The notes under the pieces were generated by a model that was given only the letters and a program-made list of their open reading frames with translations, was not told the origin of the DNA and made no database searches. Positions 14,367-23,431 of a DNA stretch of 45,524 bases are shown in pieces. Positions within the stretch are counted from its first letter, which is position 1. The number at the start of each line of letters is the position of its first letter. The translations under genes and the position numbers were made by a program. This stretch comes from Novosphingobium sp. Its GTDB lineage: Bacteria > Pseudomonadota > Alphaproteobacteria > Sphingomonadales > Sphingomonadaceae. Location of the stretch: positions 1 to 45,524 of the forward strand of contig NZ_JAIXPP010000067.1 of assembly GCF_027486195.1 (NCBI RefSeq), read 5' to 3'.

Positions 14367-16916
14367 ATGTCCGAAGGTGAGGCTGGCGCGGGACCGCTGC
14401 CGCATATCCCCATCGTGCGCTGGAAAGACGACGCGCAATATGTCTATCCCAAGTCGAAGCGCGATCCCCGCGAGCGGCGCGCGGATTATCATGCGCATGC
14501 CGAGACGCTGTTGGCGCAGCTCGCCGACGCGCTGGGCGCGCTTCCTGCAGCCGGCGCCGACCGGCGAATCGCGGTTCCCGGGCACAAGCGCGGTGTCCTC
14601 GTCGAACTGGAGACGATGCCGCCGACACCGCAGGCTAAGGCCACCAAGATCCCGGCCGGCCTCGAATTCGCCGCCCAGCAGATCGCGTTGCTGCGCTCCG
14701 AACGCGGTGAAGACCGCACCGAGCGGGCGATCCTGTTCGTGCCTGATGACGCGCGCGCCTTCCTTCAGGCAAGGATCATCGCTTATGGTGAGGAAGATCT
14801 TGGCAACCGCGAGCGCCCCGATATCGACAAGTTCGAGGTCGTCGAAGCCTTCCATAAAGCCAGTGCGCGTGACCTGATCGCGGGCACGCCCGATCTCCAG
14901 TCGCCCGACACGCGCTGGTGGGAATTATGGCTGCGACGGCCCGATGCCGTGGTCAATGCGGTCGTAGCCGCCGCCCAGGCCATGAACCTCGACGTCCATG
15001 CCGACCGCTTGATCTTCCCCGATACGATGGTGCTGTTTGTTCATGCCAGCGCCGCCGCAATCCTCCAGCTCGCTGATCGGCTGCACGGCACGATCAGCGA
15101 AATCCGGGCCGCGGCGCAGGTGGTCGAACCTTTGCTCGATACCGGTGAACATGGCCTTGGGCAGCACGCACTCGTCGAGGATTATCTCGCGCGTCTCACC
15201 CCGCCGCCCAAAGGCGCGCCGAGCATCTGCATCCTCGATTCCGGCGTTGCCGGCGCGCACCCTCTGGTCGCACCGGCACTCGCCGGCGCCTGGGCGGTCA
15301 ACGCCGCATGGGGACTGGATGATCATGCCGATCATGGCGGCCACGGCACAGGCATGGCCGGTCTCGTCGTCCATGGCGATATGGCCGGCCCGCTTTCCGA
15401 TGGCCGCACGGTCCCGCTCAGCCATCACGTTGAATCGGTGAAATTCCTGCCGCCCGCCGGCTTTCCCGCCACTGAGCCGCCGAAATACGGCATCGTCACT
15501 CAATCCGCGGTAGCGACCGTCGAGATCGAGCGGGCAGGCGTGCCACGCTGCTTCTGCATCGCATCGTCGACCGAGGATCTCAGTCCGGACGCGCCATCGA
15601 GCTGGAGCGGCGCGATCGACCAGATCGCTTCGGGTGCGATGCCGGGCGATCGGCAAGACAATGTCGCCGCCAAGGATCATCCCAAGCGGCTCGTTATCAT
15701 CGCCACTGGCAATATGCAGGGTGGGCTCAAGGCCGCTGTTGAACAGCATCATTCGCTGGAAGACCCGGCGCAAAGCTGGAACGCGCTCACCATCGGCGGC
15801 TATACGGCCAAGGTCGAGCTGTCCGCCGCAGACCCGGCGTTGACCCCACTTGCAGAGGCCAACCACAAAAGCCCGTTCAGCCGCGGGTCGCAGAACCTTC
15901 CGCCCGACCTCACACCGATCAAGCCCGAAGTGCTGTTCGAGGCTGGCAATATGATGGTCGACGGCGCGGACTATTGCGGTTGGCATCCGGCGGTATCGCT
16001 GGTGACCTCCGGCAAGGACCTCGCCACAGAGCCACTTGTGCCCTTCTGGGCGACGAGTGCGGCGACCGGGGTGGCCGGCAATTTCGTCGGCCAGCTGATG
16101 GCGGCACTGCCGGGCTACTGGCCCGAAACCTACCGCGCGCTTACCGTCCATGCCGCTGACTGGCCGCAGCCAATCCGGTCCAAGCTTATTGGCCGGGGAC
16201 GGTCGTGGAAGGGCATCACTAAGGCCGCCAGGCAGAGCCTTCTGCGCGAGGTCGGCTTCGGCGTTCCCAATCTCGAGCGCGCCATCGCTTCAACGAAAAA
16301 TGACATCACGCTAATCGCAGAGGCCGAGATCCAGCCTTATGCGCTGACCGACGATGGCCGCGCCGTGTTCAACGCTATCCATTTCTACGACCTTCCATGG
16401 CCCCGCGGGGGTCTGCAGGCGCTAGAGAATGCGTCCGTAACGATGAAGGTGACACTGTCCTATTTCGTCGAGCCAAACCTGTCGGGGCGAGCAGGCACGC
16501 GGCCCGATACATACCGCTCTTTCGGCCTTCGCTTCGCGCTCAAGAAGCGGACCGAGACCGCGCGCGATTTTCGGGCGAGGCTCAGCAAGACCGACGAGGC
16601 GGCGGAGAAGGTCGGTGCCGAGACGGACTATTGGCTGCTTGGCCCGCAGGCGATGCAGGCCGGTTCGCTCCACTGCGACCTGTGGCGTGGTCCTGCGGTC
16701 GACCTTGCCGCGCATGACGAAATCGCGATCCTGCCTGTCGGCGGCTGGTGGAAGTCGCATCTCGGGCAGAAGCGAGCCAACGACAAGGCGCGCTATGCGC
16801 TTGCCATCTCGATCAGTGCGCCCGACCTGGATGTCGATCTCTATGCCGAGGTGACGGCAGAGATCGAAGCACGAATCGCCGCCGAGGTCGTGGTGCCGGG
16901 CGCGCCCGGAGCCTGA
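14367..16916 (+). CDS. ietS: Subtilisin-like (S8) protease of an IetAS-type antiphage pair
   Basis: The 849-residue protein has an S8 peptidase core in the middle with the complete triad: Asp291 in ICILDSGVAG, His326 in GGHGTGMAGL, and Ser564 in ATSAATGVAGNF. The first ~280 residues contain no signal peptide, so the enzyme is cytoplasmic and the N-terminal part probably senses or docks. The C-terminal ~250 residues look beta-rich. GGGGGA precedes the ATG by 4-5 bases. Paired with the AAA+ ATPase upstream it matches IetAS, a defence system in which both activities are needed; the protease substrate is unknown. The serine loop is ATS rather than the usual GTS, a mild deviation. Confidence 0.87.
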   Translation: MSEGEAGAGPLPHIPIVRWKDDAQYVYPKSKRDPRERRADYHAHAETLLAQLADALGALPAAGADRRIAVPGHKRGVLVELETMPPTPQAKATKIPAGLEFAAQQIALLRSERGEDRTERAILFVPDDARAFLQARIIAYGEEDLGNRERPDIDKFEVVEAFHKASARDLIAGTPDLQSPDTRWWELWLRRPDAVVNAVVAAAQAMNLDVHADRLIFPDTMVLFVHASAAAILQLADRLHGTISEIRAAAQVVEPLLDTGEHGLGQHALVEDYLARLTPPPKGAPSICILDSGVAGAHPLVAPALAGAWAVNAAWGLDDHADHGGHGTGMAGLVVHGDMAGPLSDGRTVPLSHHVESVKFLPPAGFPATEPPKYGIVTQSAVATVEIERAGVPRCFCIASSTEDLSPDAPSSWSGAIDQIASGAMPGDRQDNVAAKDHPKRLVIIATGNMQGGLKAAVEQHHSLEDPAQSWNALTIGGYTAKVELSAADPALTPLAEANHKSPFSRGSQNLPPDLTPIKPEVLFEAGNMMVDGADYCGWHPAVSLVTSGKDLATEPLVPFWATSAATGVAGNFVGQLMAALPGYWPETYRALTVHAADWPQPIRSKLIGRGRSWKGITKAARQSLLREVGFGVPNLERAIASTKNDITLIAEAEIQPYALTDDGRAVFNAIHFYDLPWPRGGLQALENASVTMKVTLSYFVEPNLSGRAGTRPDTYRSFGLRFALKKRTETARDFRARLSKTDEAAEKVGAETDYWLLGPQAMQAGSLHCDLWRGPAVDLAAHDEIAILPVGGWWKSHLGQKRANDKARYALAISISAPDLDVDLYAEVTAEIEARIAAEVVVPGAPGA

Positions 16917-17468
16917 GGGCGCAAGCGACCCATGGCCGCAAGCTTGGCGAGATCCAAGTCATCCGTCCGCCTTGGTGGTTGCGGCGTTCTCAAACAAGCG
17001 GGGAAGATTGTCGCCCGTGTCGCTAGGCACACGCCTCATGACCTGCCCTTGTTGACAGCGGATCTCGTGAGATGAATTTAGGGCAGCTCATGGCCAATGA
17101 TTTCTGAAAGTGGACGTTCCGGAGTGTCCGCAATCGTGGCCACTTAGAGCCTCATCAGCTGACGTCGGCTGTTGGCCAACTATGCCGTTCGATGATCGGC
17201 CTGGAAACGACGGCTTTGTCCCAAGAGACGCCGGTGGCCCACCGGCAGTAGTCGACCAGAATGCGACATCAAGGTGCCGTTCGGTAACCGTCTCCTTGCA
17301 GCCTGAGCTGCCGGTCCCGGCACCGACGATGCGCAATTGCAAAGTGCCATCATGACGCGAGAGCCTAAGTCCGCACTCTACATGCGAGGTTCCGGCACCA
17401 GCGGCAGCCAGGCCTCGCTGCTGTCATGCCTGCTGATCACCCAGTCAGGACGAATGGCGGGCAGCCCA
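16917..17468. other. Intergenic stretch after ietS, no gene supported
   Basis: No frame here has a ribosome site or recognisable product. TTGACA at 17052-17057 has no convincing -10 partner. The text around 17100-17340 has the look of degenerate sphingomonad intergenic relic sequence and contains a GACCAGAATGCG segment (17260-17271) also present after hipA. It separates the defence pair from the convergent iron-uptake genes. Confidence 0.45.
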
Positions 17469-18944
17469 TCATGCGGTTGGACGACAGGGCCACCGTTCGG
17501 TTTGTCCGACCCCGCGTTTCGCGCTCGCCGCGACAACCGTTGCCGTCATCAGCAGGGCTGCGTTCACGATCAGGAGTGGGCTGGGGCCCAAGCCTGAAAC
17601 CGCAAGATGGGCGGCCCCCGTGCAACCGAGGACAGGGGCCGCAGCACGTTGCAGCGAATAGTCAGAGGCAAGGCGCGGCCAGGCCGCCGCGACAGCCATC
17701 ATGGCGGCGAGCATCAGCCAGAATAGCATGGCCAGCGGTGTATCCGGCCCGAGAAGCCAGCGTGCCCACAGGGCGATCACCAGCACGAGCGGAGCGCCCC
17801 AGACCACTGTGCGCCAGCTTGCGGCAAGCCGCGTCACGTCGTGCCCGGCGCGTTCGCGCTTGCGCAGCCACAGCGTGGTCCCGGTTGCCGTGATGACGCA
17901 CAGCGCAAGGCCCATCGCGACGTAGGCAAGCGCCACCGGAAGCCCGGCAAAGGTCCCGAAGTGCAGGCGGTAGATTGATGCAAGGGCTTGCCGACCGGTT
18001 TCCCGGTCGGAGAGGCCAACCTTGCCGAGGTAGTCACCCGCAGCATTGAAGCGATAGGATTCGCCATAGATCAGGCGGCGAGGATGTTCGGCAAGGATCT
18101 GGATCCACTGCCCCCGGGTGCCGGGATGATCGATGATCACATAAGTCGGTCGCACGTCCGGAAAGCGCGCGGTCAGGCTCGCCAGTGCCCGCGCGGTGTT
18201 GGCGAGCGGCGCCGGTGCCGGATCTTCTCGCGGTTCCTCGCCAAAGATCATGCCGTAGATTGCCAGCATGTTGCCCCCGGCATCGCTGCGGGCAAGCAGT
18301 GCGACGCTTGCCGACCCAAGGCCGATCACCGCACCGGTCAAAGCGATAGTCAGGGCAAAAGGCAAGGTCCAGGTGCCCAGCCGGTTGTGCCAGTCGGCGC
18401 GCGCGATCCGCGGTTCGTGGCGCGCGCGCAGGCTAAACGCATCCTGGAAAATCTTCGGCAGCGCGAGAACGCCGGTCAGCGTGATGGCGGCAAGAGCCAC
18501 GCCGATGCCACCGACAAGGAGCATGCCCCAGGTCACCGGCAAGGTCAGGTTTATATGCAGCGCAAGCAGAAACTCGGTCCATGCGCTGGCCTCGCGCATC
18601 ATGGGACGGCCCGCGCCATCAACGTACCAGGAAGCGTGATCCGTTGTCACTGCCGTGCGCGGGAGATACTCATCCGGCAAGCGTACGTAGATGTGGGTGG
18701 TCGGCGATTTGCCCGCATCGCGCGCCAGTGCGGCGGCGATCGCGGCCTCTACGGCGGCAGGTTCGATGGCGTCATGCTCGGGTGCAGATGGCTGCTCCCA
18801 GCGCTGAAGATGCGGAGCAACGACAACGAGGGCGCCGCTGAGCGCGATGATGTAGAGCAGCGCCGATGCCAGCAAGGCGACCGCGCTGTGCGCGGCAAGG
18901 GCGCGCTGCGCGAGGCTGGGCTTTTGCGGTTCTTCGGCGTTCAT
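17469..18944 (-). CDS. PepSY-domain inner-membrane protein of a siderophore-uptake locus
   Basis: The 491-residue protein starts MNAEEPQKPSLAQRALAAHS (ATG 18944, GGAG about 6 bases upstream). It has a first transmembrane helix at about 23-45, a periplasmic PepSY-type region, a helix pair around 130-160, another near 205-235, and four or five helices in the C-terminal third. This layout is that of PepSY-associated TM proteins, which accompany TonB-dependent siderophore receptors and are thought to reduce or process ferric siderophore in the periplasm. It is the last gene of a three-gene minus-strand unit and overlaps the preceding membrane-protein gene by 4 bases. Iron responsiveness is inferred from the Fur-like box before the receptor. 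Confidence 0.85.
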   Translation of the reverse strand: MNAEEPQKPSLAQRALAAHSAVALLASALLYIIALSGALVVVAPHLQRWEQPSAPEHDAIEPAAVEAAIAAALARDAGKSPTTHIYVRLPDEYLPRTAVTTDHASWYVDGAGRPMMREASAWTEFLLALHINLTLPVTWGMLLVGGIGVALAAITLTGVLALPKIFQDAFSLRARHEPRIARADWHNRLGTWTLPFALTIALTGAVIGLGSASVALLARSDAGGNMLAIYGMIFGEEPREDPAPAPLANTARALASLTARFPDVRPTYVIIDHPGTRGQWIQILAEHPRRLIYGESYRFNAAGDYLGKVGLSDRETGRQALASIYRLHFGTFAGLPVALAYVAMGLALCVITATGTTLWLRKRERAGHDVTRLAASWRTVVWGAPLVLVIALWARWLLGPDTPLAMLFWLMLAAMMAVAAAWPRLASDYSLQRAAAPVLGCTGAAHLAVSGLGPSPLLIVNAALLMTATVVAASAKRGVGQTERWPCRPTA

Positions 18945-19501
18945 GCAAGGCTCCACAGTGCGAGACCGGCAACCGCTGCGAATGCGAGCGGACGAAGCAT
19001 CCGGACCGGGCCGGGTTCCAGCATCTGCCAGACCATCAGCAGCGCCCAGATCGTGGGCGCCAGAAACAGGTTGAGCGCAACGCTGTCTGCACCTGGCGGT
19101 CCGCCTCTGCGCAACAGGGCCTGACTGGCATAGGCGAGCCACAATGCGGCACAGAAGGCGCAGGGGACGACCAGCACGAAAACCGCAAGGCGGCGGGCGA
19201 GCGCGATCTCCTTGTGGCCGGCGGGCAAGGCCGATTTTCTCGGTTCCCGGCGCGGCGCCCGTGGTGCGGATCGCGCGCCCGCGTGCAGGACGAGCGCCAA
19301 CGCGGCAACGATGCCGACGACAAAGCCGGTCGCGATCCCCCAGGCGCCGGAATGAGCGCCCAGCATGATGATGGCGCTCGCGCCAATCGCCCAGCCGGTC
19401 AGCGCGATGCCGCGGCGCATGCTCCAGCCCAGCCGGACGAGACCGAGCGCCAGGGCCGTCAGGGCCCAGCTGGCCGGAAGTACAAGCGCCGCCGCCGACA
19501 C
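18941..19501 (-). CDS. Multi-pass membrane protein of the siderophore locus, 186 aa
   Basis: The protein has about five hydrophobic segments (roughly 5-25, 33-50, 55-73, 102-125, 143-160, with another at the C-terminus) and a basic cytoplasmic loop, PRAPRREPRKSALPAGHKE. I do not recognise a named family; small membrane proteins of this type (such as DUF3325/DUF3649-like proteins) often sit between a TonB-dependent receptor and a PepSY protein. It starts 4 bases after the receptor stop and overlaps the PepSY gene by 4 bases, so translation is coupled. Role presumably accessory to ferric-siderophore handling. Confidence 0.75.
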   Translation of the reverse strand: MSAAALVLPASWALTALALGLVRLGWSMRRGIALTGWAIGASAIIMLGAHSGAWGIATGFVVGIVAALALVLHAGARSAPRAPRREPRKSALPAGHKEIALARRLAVFVLVVPCAFCAALWLAYASQALLRRGGPPGADSVALNLFLAPTIWALLMVWQMLEPGPVRMLRPLAFAAVAGLALWSLA

Positions 19502-19505
19502 CGCC

Positions 19506-21677
19506 TCAGTACCGCACGGTCAGCGTGCCGAGCGCAGTCCTCGGCGCGGCGTAGAAGCTCTGCCCGAACGTCAGCGACGACAGATACTGCGCATTGGTTG
19601 CGTTGCGGACATTGGCGCTGAGCGAGACGTGCGGTGTCAGGGCATAGCTTGCCAGCAGATCAAGCACCGCATAGCGGTCCTGCGCAAGGATGATGGGATC
19701 GCCGGACGTCGTCGAAAGCGCGCCGGTGTTGAGCGTGAAGCGCCCGTTATATTGCAGCGAAGCGCCCAGCTTGAGCGCCTGCAGCGATGGCGGGGAGTAG
19801 GCGAGGTTGAGCTTGGCGGTCGTGCGCGGCACAAAAGTCCGCGCGGGCGTGCCGTCCTCGTTCCTGATCCGCATCGCGGTGAAGCCGGCGGTCAGTTGCA
19901 GGCCGGGCACCGGCGATCCGGCCAGTTCGAGTTCCAAACCTTCCGACCTTGAATCCACCCCGATATAAATCGTGCGGCCCCGGACCGTATCGAACCCCGC
20001 CGCCTGCGCGGTATTGTCCTGCCGTGCGCGGAACACGGCAGCGGTGGCTAGCAGGCGCCCCTGCGCCAGTTCTGCCTTGATGCCCGCCTCCAGATTGTTG
20101 CCTTCGATCGGATCGAGCAGCCGGTTGTTCGCATCGTATTCGGTCTGCGGGTTGAAGATGGTGGCATAGCTTGCATAGACCGTCACGCGCGGGGCAATGT
20201 CGAACGTCGCACCCACGAAGGGCAGGAACTTGCCGCGATTGTAGTTCTGCTCGGCGCCGTAGGACACGCCGGCACTGCGCGCGCGGGTGTAGTTTCCGCC
20301 CAGCATGAGCCGAAGCGGTTCGGCAAGGTGCAGACGGGTGAGGCCATAGACCGTTTCCTGCCGCCGGTTGATGTTGAGGCTTTCGGTGAAGGCAGGAAAG
20401 TCCGGTTCCGGGAATGTGCCCGAGAAGAGCTGATCTAGCGGCACCGAGACGCCGACCGTGCTGAAATCATAGGCCGAGTTCTGGATGTAGCGCTCGGCAC
20501 TGCGGACAAAGCCGAGCAGAACGTCGTGCTGGCGTCCGCCGGCCGGAACTTTGCCGGATACGTGCGCGTCGATGGTCAGGTTGCGCGTGCTGCCAAGGAA
20601 CGCGCCGGGATAGCTGAAGATGCCGAGCCCGGTGGCGCGGTCGGGGTTGCCATAGACATAGAACAACTTGTCGTTCTCGTCGTTGGCGCGGCGCAGGACG
20701 GTGAGCGTCGCGGTCCAGCCCGGGCCAAAGTGATGCGTGATATCGCCGAAAGCCTGCCGTTCAGTGACCTGCCAGCCAGCCCAGTCCGGCCCGGTGTTGT
20801 CTGAACGGCCGAATGCGACGGGCGTCCCATCGGTATAATACAGCGGCACCGCGCCCCATTGGGCCGCCTGGCTGCGGTGGTTCTGGTGGGCATAACCCGC
20901 GCTGGCCACCGTATCGGGGCCAAGATCGGCCTCGATGATGCCATAGCCGGTCCAGCGCCGAAGCTGGTAGCGATCAAGGTAGCTGTCCGTATCGAGGTAG
21001 GCACCGACCGCGCGCGCGCGTACCGATCCGTCAGTGGTCAGCGGCACGCTGACATCGCCGTCGAGCCGCAGATTTTCGTAGGAGCCATACTGCGCCGATG
21101 CAGTGACCCGCGCATCGCGATAGGGGCGCTTGCGGATGAAGTTGACGACGGCCGACGGATTGCCGGTGGGCGATAGCAAGCCCGGTGCGCCGCGCACCAC
21201 TTCGATGCGGTCATAGATCGCGGTGTCTAGCGAGCCGGTCTGGATGCCGAACGCGAACGGCATGCCCACACCATCGATCTGGAATGTCTGGATGTCGTAG
21301 CCGCGGGCCGAATAGTAGACGCGGTCGGTCTCCGCAGAGAGCACGCTGACGCCGGGGACCGTGGCGAGCAACTGGTTGACGTCGTTGAGCTGGAAATCCT
21401 CGATCTGCGAGCGGGTGACCACGCTGACCGATTGCGGCGTTTCGCGCTGGCTGAGCGGCAGACGGGTAGCGGTGCGCTGCTCGTTCACGCCGTAGTCCTC
21501 AAGGCCTTCGGTGCGCTGGCCCGTCACGACAATCGTCGAATCCCGTTCGGCTGCCTCACCGGCCGCTTCGCCGGTTCCGGTCTCGGCAGCCAGGTCGCTC
21601 GCCGGAGCGGCATGATCGGCGCTTGCCGGCACAGCGCTGGCGGCCGCAGCAAGAAGAAGGGGGACGAGCGTTGTCAT
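19506..21677 (-). CDS. TonB-dependent siderophore receptor
   Basis: The 723-residue protein has a short signal peptide (about 1-20, ending near ASAVPASA), a TonB-box-like segment STIVVTGQR near 48-56, a plug domain (about 70-180, with QSVSVVTRSQIEDFQL and VVRGAPGLLSPTGNPSAVVNFIRK split over two strands), and a 22-strand-type barrel ending in aromatic-terminated TLTVRY, as outer-membrane porin-type proteins do. It resembles hydroxamate/ferrichrome-type siderophore receptors (FhuE/FoxA/FpvA class); the ligand cannot be assigned. The ATG at 21677 has a weak ribosome site. A Fur-like dyad lies 64 bases upstream. Energy-coupling genes (tonB, exbBD) are not in the window and must come from elsewhere. 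Confidence 0.93.
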   Translation of the reverse strand: MTTLVPLLLAAAASAVPASADHAAPASDLAAETGTGEAAGEAAERDSTIVVTGQRTEGLEDYGVNEQRTATRLPLSQRETPQSVSVVTRSQIEDFQLNDVNQLLATVPGVSVLSAETDRVYYSARGYDIQTFQIDGVGMPFAFGIQTGSLDTAIYDRIEVVRGAPGLLSPTGNPSAVVNFIRKRPYRDARVTASAQYGSYENLRLDGDVSVPLTTDGSVRARAVGAYLDTDSYLDRYQLRRWTGYGIIEADLGPDTVASAGYAHQNHRSQAAQWGAVPLYYTDGTPVAFGRSDNTGPDWAGWQVTERQAFGDITHHFGPGWTATLTVLRRANDENDKLFYVYGNPDRATGLGIFSYPGAFLGSTRNLTIDAHVSGKVPAGGRQHDVLLGFVRSAERYIQNSAYDFSTVGVSVPLDQLFSGTFPEPDFPAFTESLNINRRQETVYGLTRLHLAEPLRLMLGGNYTRARSAGVSYGAEQNYNRGKFLPFVGATFDIAPRVTVYASYATIFNPQTEYDANNRLLDPIEGNNLEAGIKAELAQGRLLATAAVFRARQDNTAQAAGFDTVRGRTIYIGVDSRSEGLELELAGSPVPGLQLTAGFTAMRIRNEDGTPARTFVPRTTAKLNLAYSPPSLQALKLGASLQYNGRFTLNTGALSTTSGDPIILAQDRYAVLDLLASYALTPHVSLSANVRNATNAQYLSSLTFGQSFYAAPRTALGTLTVRY

Positions 21678-22025
21678 AGGCGGTGTCTTTCGGGTCTGGT
21701 GCTTTAGGTCGCCTCCGCTGTGCCAGCTAGTATTTGCTAATGCAAGTGATTCGCATTTGCATTACAAGGTGGGGCGAACCGACGTTTCCCAGACTGCGCC
21801 CCCAATCACCTTGCCAGCATCGCCTTTGCGCGGGTTGACGCAAACTCACAGCGGTCGTCCACGTGCCGATATGCAAGCCGTCAAGTCACACCTTGCTTGC
21901 TGTCCGAGCAACCGAATTGCTATCGTAATTCTCCCCCAACGGACCGTTCGCGGGACCTCAGGTTTCCGCTTTGGAGCTGCCTCTAAACTCGTATGGATGG
22001 AGTGACTGGAAAGTCCCATCTTTCG
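21678..22025. other. Promoter region of the siderophore operon and adjoining gap
   Basis: The left part holds the receptor promoter and a Fur-like dyad. Between about 21770 and 22025 I see no supported gene; frames there lack ribosome sites. This gap also marks the 3' end of the Toprim gene at 22026. Confidence 0.5.
21741..21761 (-). promoter_or_regulatory. Fur-like box upstream of the TonB-dependent receptor
   Basis: The 21-bp segment opens TGCAAGTG and closes CATTTGCA, giving an imperfect dyad around GATTCG, in the style of alphaproteobacterial Fur sites (TGCAA-flanked AAT/ATT repeats). It is AT-rich in a GC-rich region and 64 bases upstream of the receptor ATG, the expected place for iron control. 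Confidence 0.55.
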
Positions 22026-22886
22026 TCATTCGCCGATGCTACTGCGCCGACGGTTGATCCATTCGTTGAACTCCGCCCAGTCGATGCCAGAGTTTGGAGA
22101 CCTTCGCGAAATTCGGAGGCCGGGTCTGGCGTAGGTCTTGGTCGCTTGATGCGCTGCATTCTGTCCAGGTGCATCGTTGTCCTTGGCAATGATCAGCGTA
22201 TGGAGCTCCTTCGGAAGCTTGAGGAGCGGCAAGCGAGCAGCGCCCATGGCCGCCCAGCAGGTCACGCCGGTTAGACGGGTGAAGGCGGCCGCGTCTTCGA
22301 AGCCTTCCGCAATTGCCAACACCCCATCAGACAGTGTCGGTTGCCATGCCCCCTGCCCGCAGCTCCCCAGCAAGAACTTGCCGCGATGTCGGCCTGATCT
22401 AGGGTCCAGGATGATCCTTTGAACCGCCACAAGCCGGCCTAGGTCACGCACGGCCACAAGCAGGGCTTGATGAAACGCAGTGTTTGGCTTTCGGCCAAGA
22501 GGGCACCGCGGATGGAACCGGATGTCGGGGAGGTCCGGGAGCAGACATCTGCCAACGAGATAGCGCTCTCCCAGCGTTCCATGAACGTTGATCGCATCAT
22601 CCCAAAGGCGCTGAGCCTGTCGCCTAGAGTCCAGACTTCTAGCGGGACGGGGTTCGATGCCTTGAACTCGATCTGCACTCCGCAAGGCACGTATGATGTC
22701 CCTTGGATTGCAGCCGGCAAAGCAATGCACGAGGACCCCTGATATGCCTTGGCGGATCGATAATGAGGGCGTCCTGTCGTCATGAGCAGGGCATCGGCAC
22801 ATAGCGTAGGAGCCGTGCCATGTGCCGCGCAGAGCTGTGACAAGGTTGACCGTGTCCTGAGTTGGTCGGAGTGCTGTTAGGATCAT
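22026..22886 (-). CDS. Toprim-domain protein with primase-type zinc finger, 286 aa
   Basis: The N-terminus has a zinc-binding pattern typical of plasmid/phage primase-like proteins: CRCPAHDDRTPSL at 30-42 and HCFAGC at 54-59. The C-terminal half is a Toprim domain with the acidic motif AIAEGFEDAAAF and the IIAKDNDAPGQ segment (DxD). Such proteins act in plasmid DNA replication or transfer priming. The ATG at 22886, giving MILTALRPTQ, is preceded by GGGGAG at good spacing; an earlier start would run through the purine tract. A WGR-domain gene lies immediately upstream. No helicase domain is attached, so it is a stand-alone primase-like protein. Confidence 0.82.
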   Translation of the reverse strand: MILTALRPTQDTVNLVTALRGTWHGSYAMCRCPAHDDRTPSLSIRQGISGVLVHCFAGCNPRDIIRALRSADRVQGIEPRPARSLDSRRQAQRLWDDAINVHGTLGERYLVGRCLLPDLPDIRFHPRCPLGRKPNTAFHQALLVAVRDLGRLVAVQRIILDPRSGRHRGKFLLGSCGQGAWQPTLSDGVLAIAEGFEDAAAFTRLTGVTCWAAMGAARLPLLKLPKELHTLIIAKDNDAPGQNAAHQATKTYARPGLRISRRSPNSGIDWAEFNEWINRRRSSIGE

Positions 22887-22894
22887 GAGCTTCA

Positions 22895-22939
22895 CTCCCC
22901 CCTCCCCCCCTTCCCTCCCTTGCAGATGCGCGTGCAAGG
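22895..22939 (-). promoter_or_regulatory. Purine tract and dyad upstream of the Toprim gene
   Basis: The minus strand carries CCTTGCA-N8-TGCAAGG (22939-22918) followed by a long G/A tract (22920-22895) that merges into the ribosome site. Compared with the other boxes the order of tract and dyad is reversed, but the TTGCA/TGCAA half-sites resemble those at 3225-3242 and at the putative parS sites. Confidence 0.4.
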
Positions 22940-22942
22940 CGG

Positions 22943-23209
22943 TCATTCGACCTCTTGGTAACCTACTCCTATTCGTTTGAAGGCACTCTTGCGTCTTTCA
23001 CGGACCTGCCGGGCGACGATCTCGGCTTGTGCCCTGTCAGGAAAACTCAGGGTTACCCCCTGCCCTTTCGAGCCGATCCTCCCCCAGCGACGTTCAACCG
23101 TCGTCCAACCGAACAGGTCGGTTTGGATCCAGAGATGGTAGGCACGGGCAACATTGCGTGATGGGTCTATGGCCTGCCAATGCCACGACTGGCTGGTGGG
23201 TGTTTCCAT
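22943..23209 (-). CDS. WGR-domain protein, 88 aa
   Basis: The protein consists almost entirely of a WGR domain: the aromatic HLWIQTDLFGWTTVERRWGRIGS segment (shown here only in outline, residues about 25-48) contains the diagnostic Trp-Gly-Arg, followed by a C-terminal helix with SFPDRAQAEIVARQVRERRK. WGR domains bind nucleic acid ends and occur as small proteins on alphaproteobacterial plasmids. It ends 57 bases upstream of the Toprim start and is probably co-transcribed with it. The ATG at 23209 lacks a strong ribosome site. Role on the plasmid unknown. Confidence 0.85.
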   Translation of the reverse strand: METPTSQSWHWQAIDPSRNVARAYHLWIQTDLFGWTTVERRWGRIGSKGQGVTLSFPDRAQAEIVARQVRERRKSAFKRIGVGYQEVE

Positions 23210-23334
23210 AGTGGCTTGGTGACAGAGACATCAGTTGTGGGTCCAATGGGAAATTTGAATCACTAACGCAGCTGTGATTCATAGAGGCGATTGGATTTGG
23301 GGCGACGGCCCTTCGCCCATAAATTCATCATCAT

Positions 23335-23357
23335 AAAAACGCCGCTGCTTGCAGCGG
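23335..23357 (-). terminator. Intrinsic terminator on the minus strand inside the origin
   Basis: Read on the minus strand, the exact stem CCGCTGC-AA-GCAGCGG (23357-23342) is followed after two bases by TTTTT (23339-23335). This is a textbook Rho-independent terminator. No protein gene lies upstream of it on that strand between here and repA, so it may end an antisense or regulatory RNA from the origin, or insulate the WGR/Toprim genes. Confidence 0.6.
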
Positions 23358-23431
23358 AAGGATTCTTGATTCTAGGGATTCAGATTCAAGGCCAATTTCT
23401 GGCTTGAATTCAGCGCCATACACCGAACTTC

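Noticed and set aside
14925..16151. 408-codon open frame on the minus strand opposite ietS
   Set aside because: It lies wholly inside a gene with a complete catalytic triad and good ribosome site; long antisense frames are expected in GC-rich codon-biased DNA, and the product has no recognisable features.
17052..17085. Promoter-like TTGACA at 17052
   Set aside because: No acceptable -10 at 16-18 bases and no gene downstream.
21741..21761. Interpretation of the TGCAA...TTGCA dyad before the receptor as a parS variant
   Set aside because: Arms only partly match, and position before a siderophore receptor favours a Fur site.
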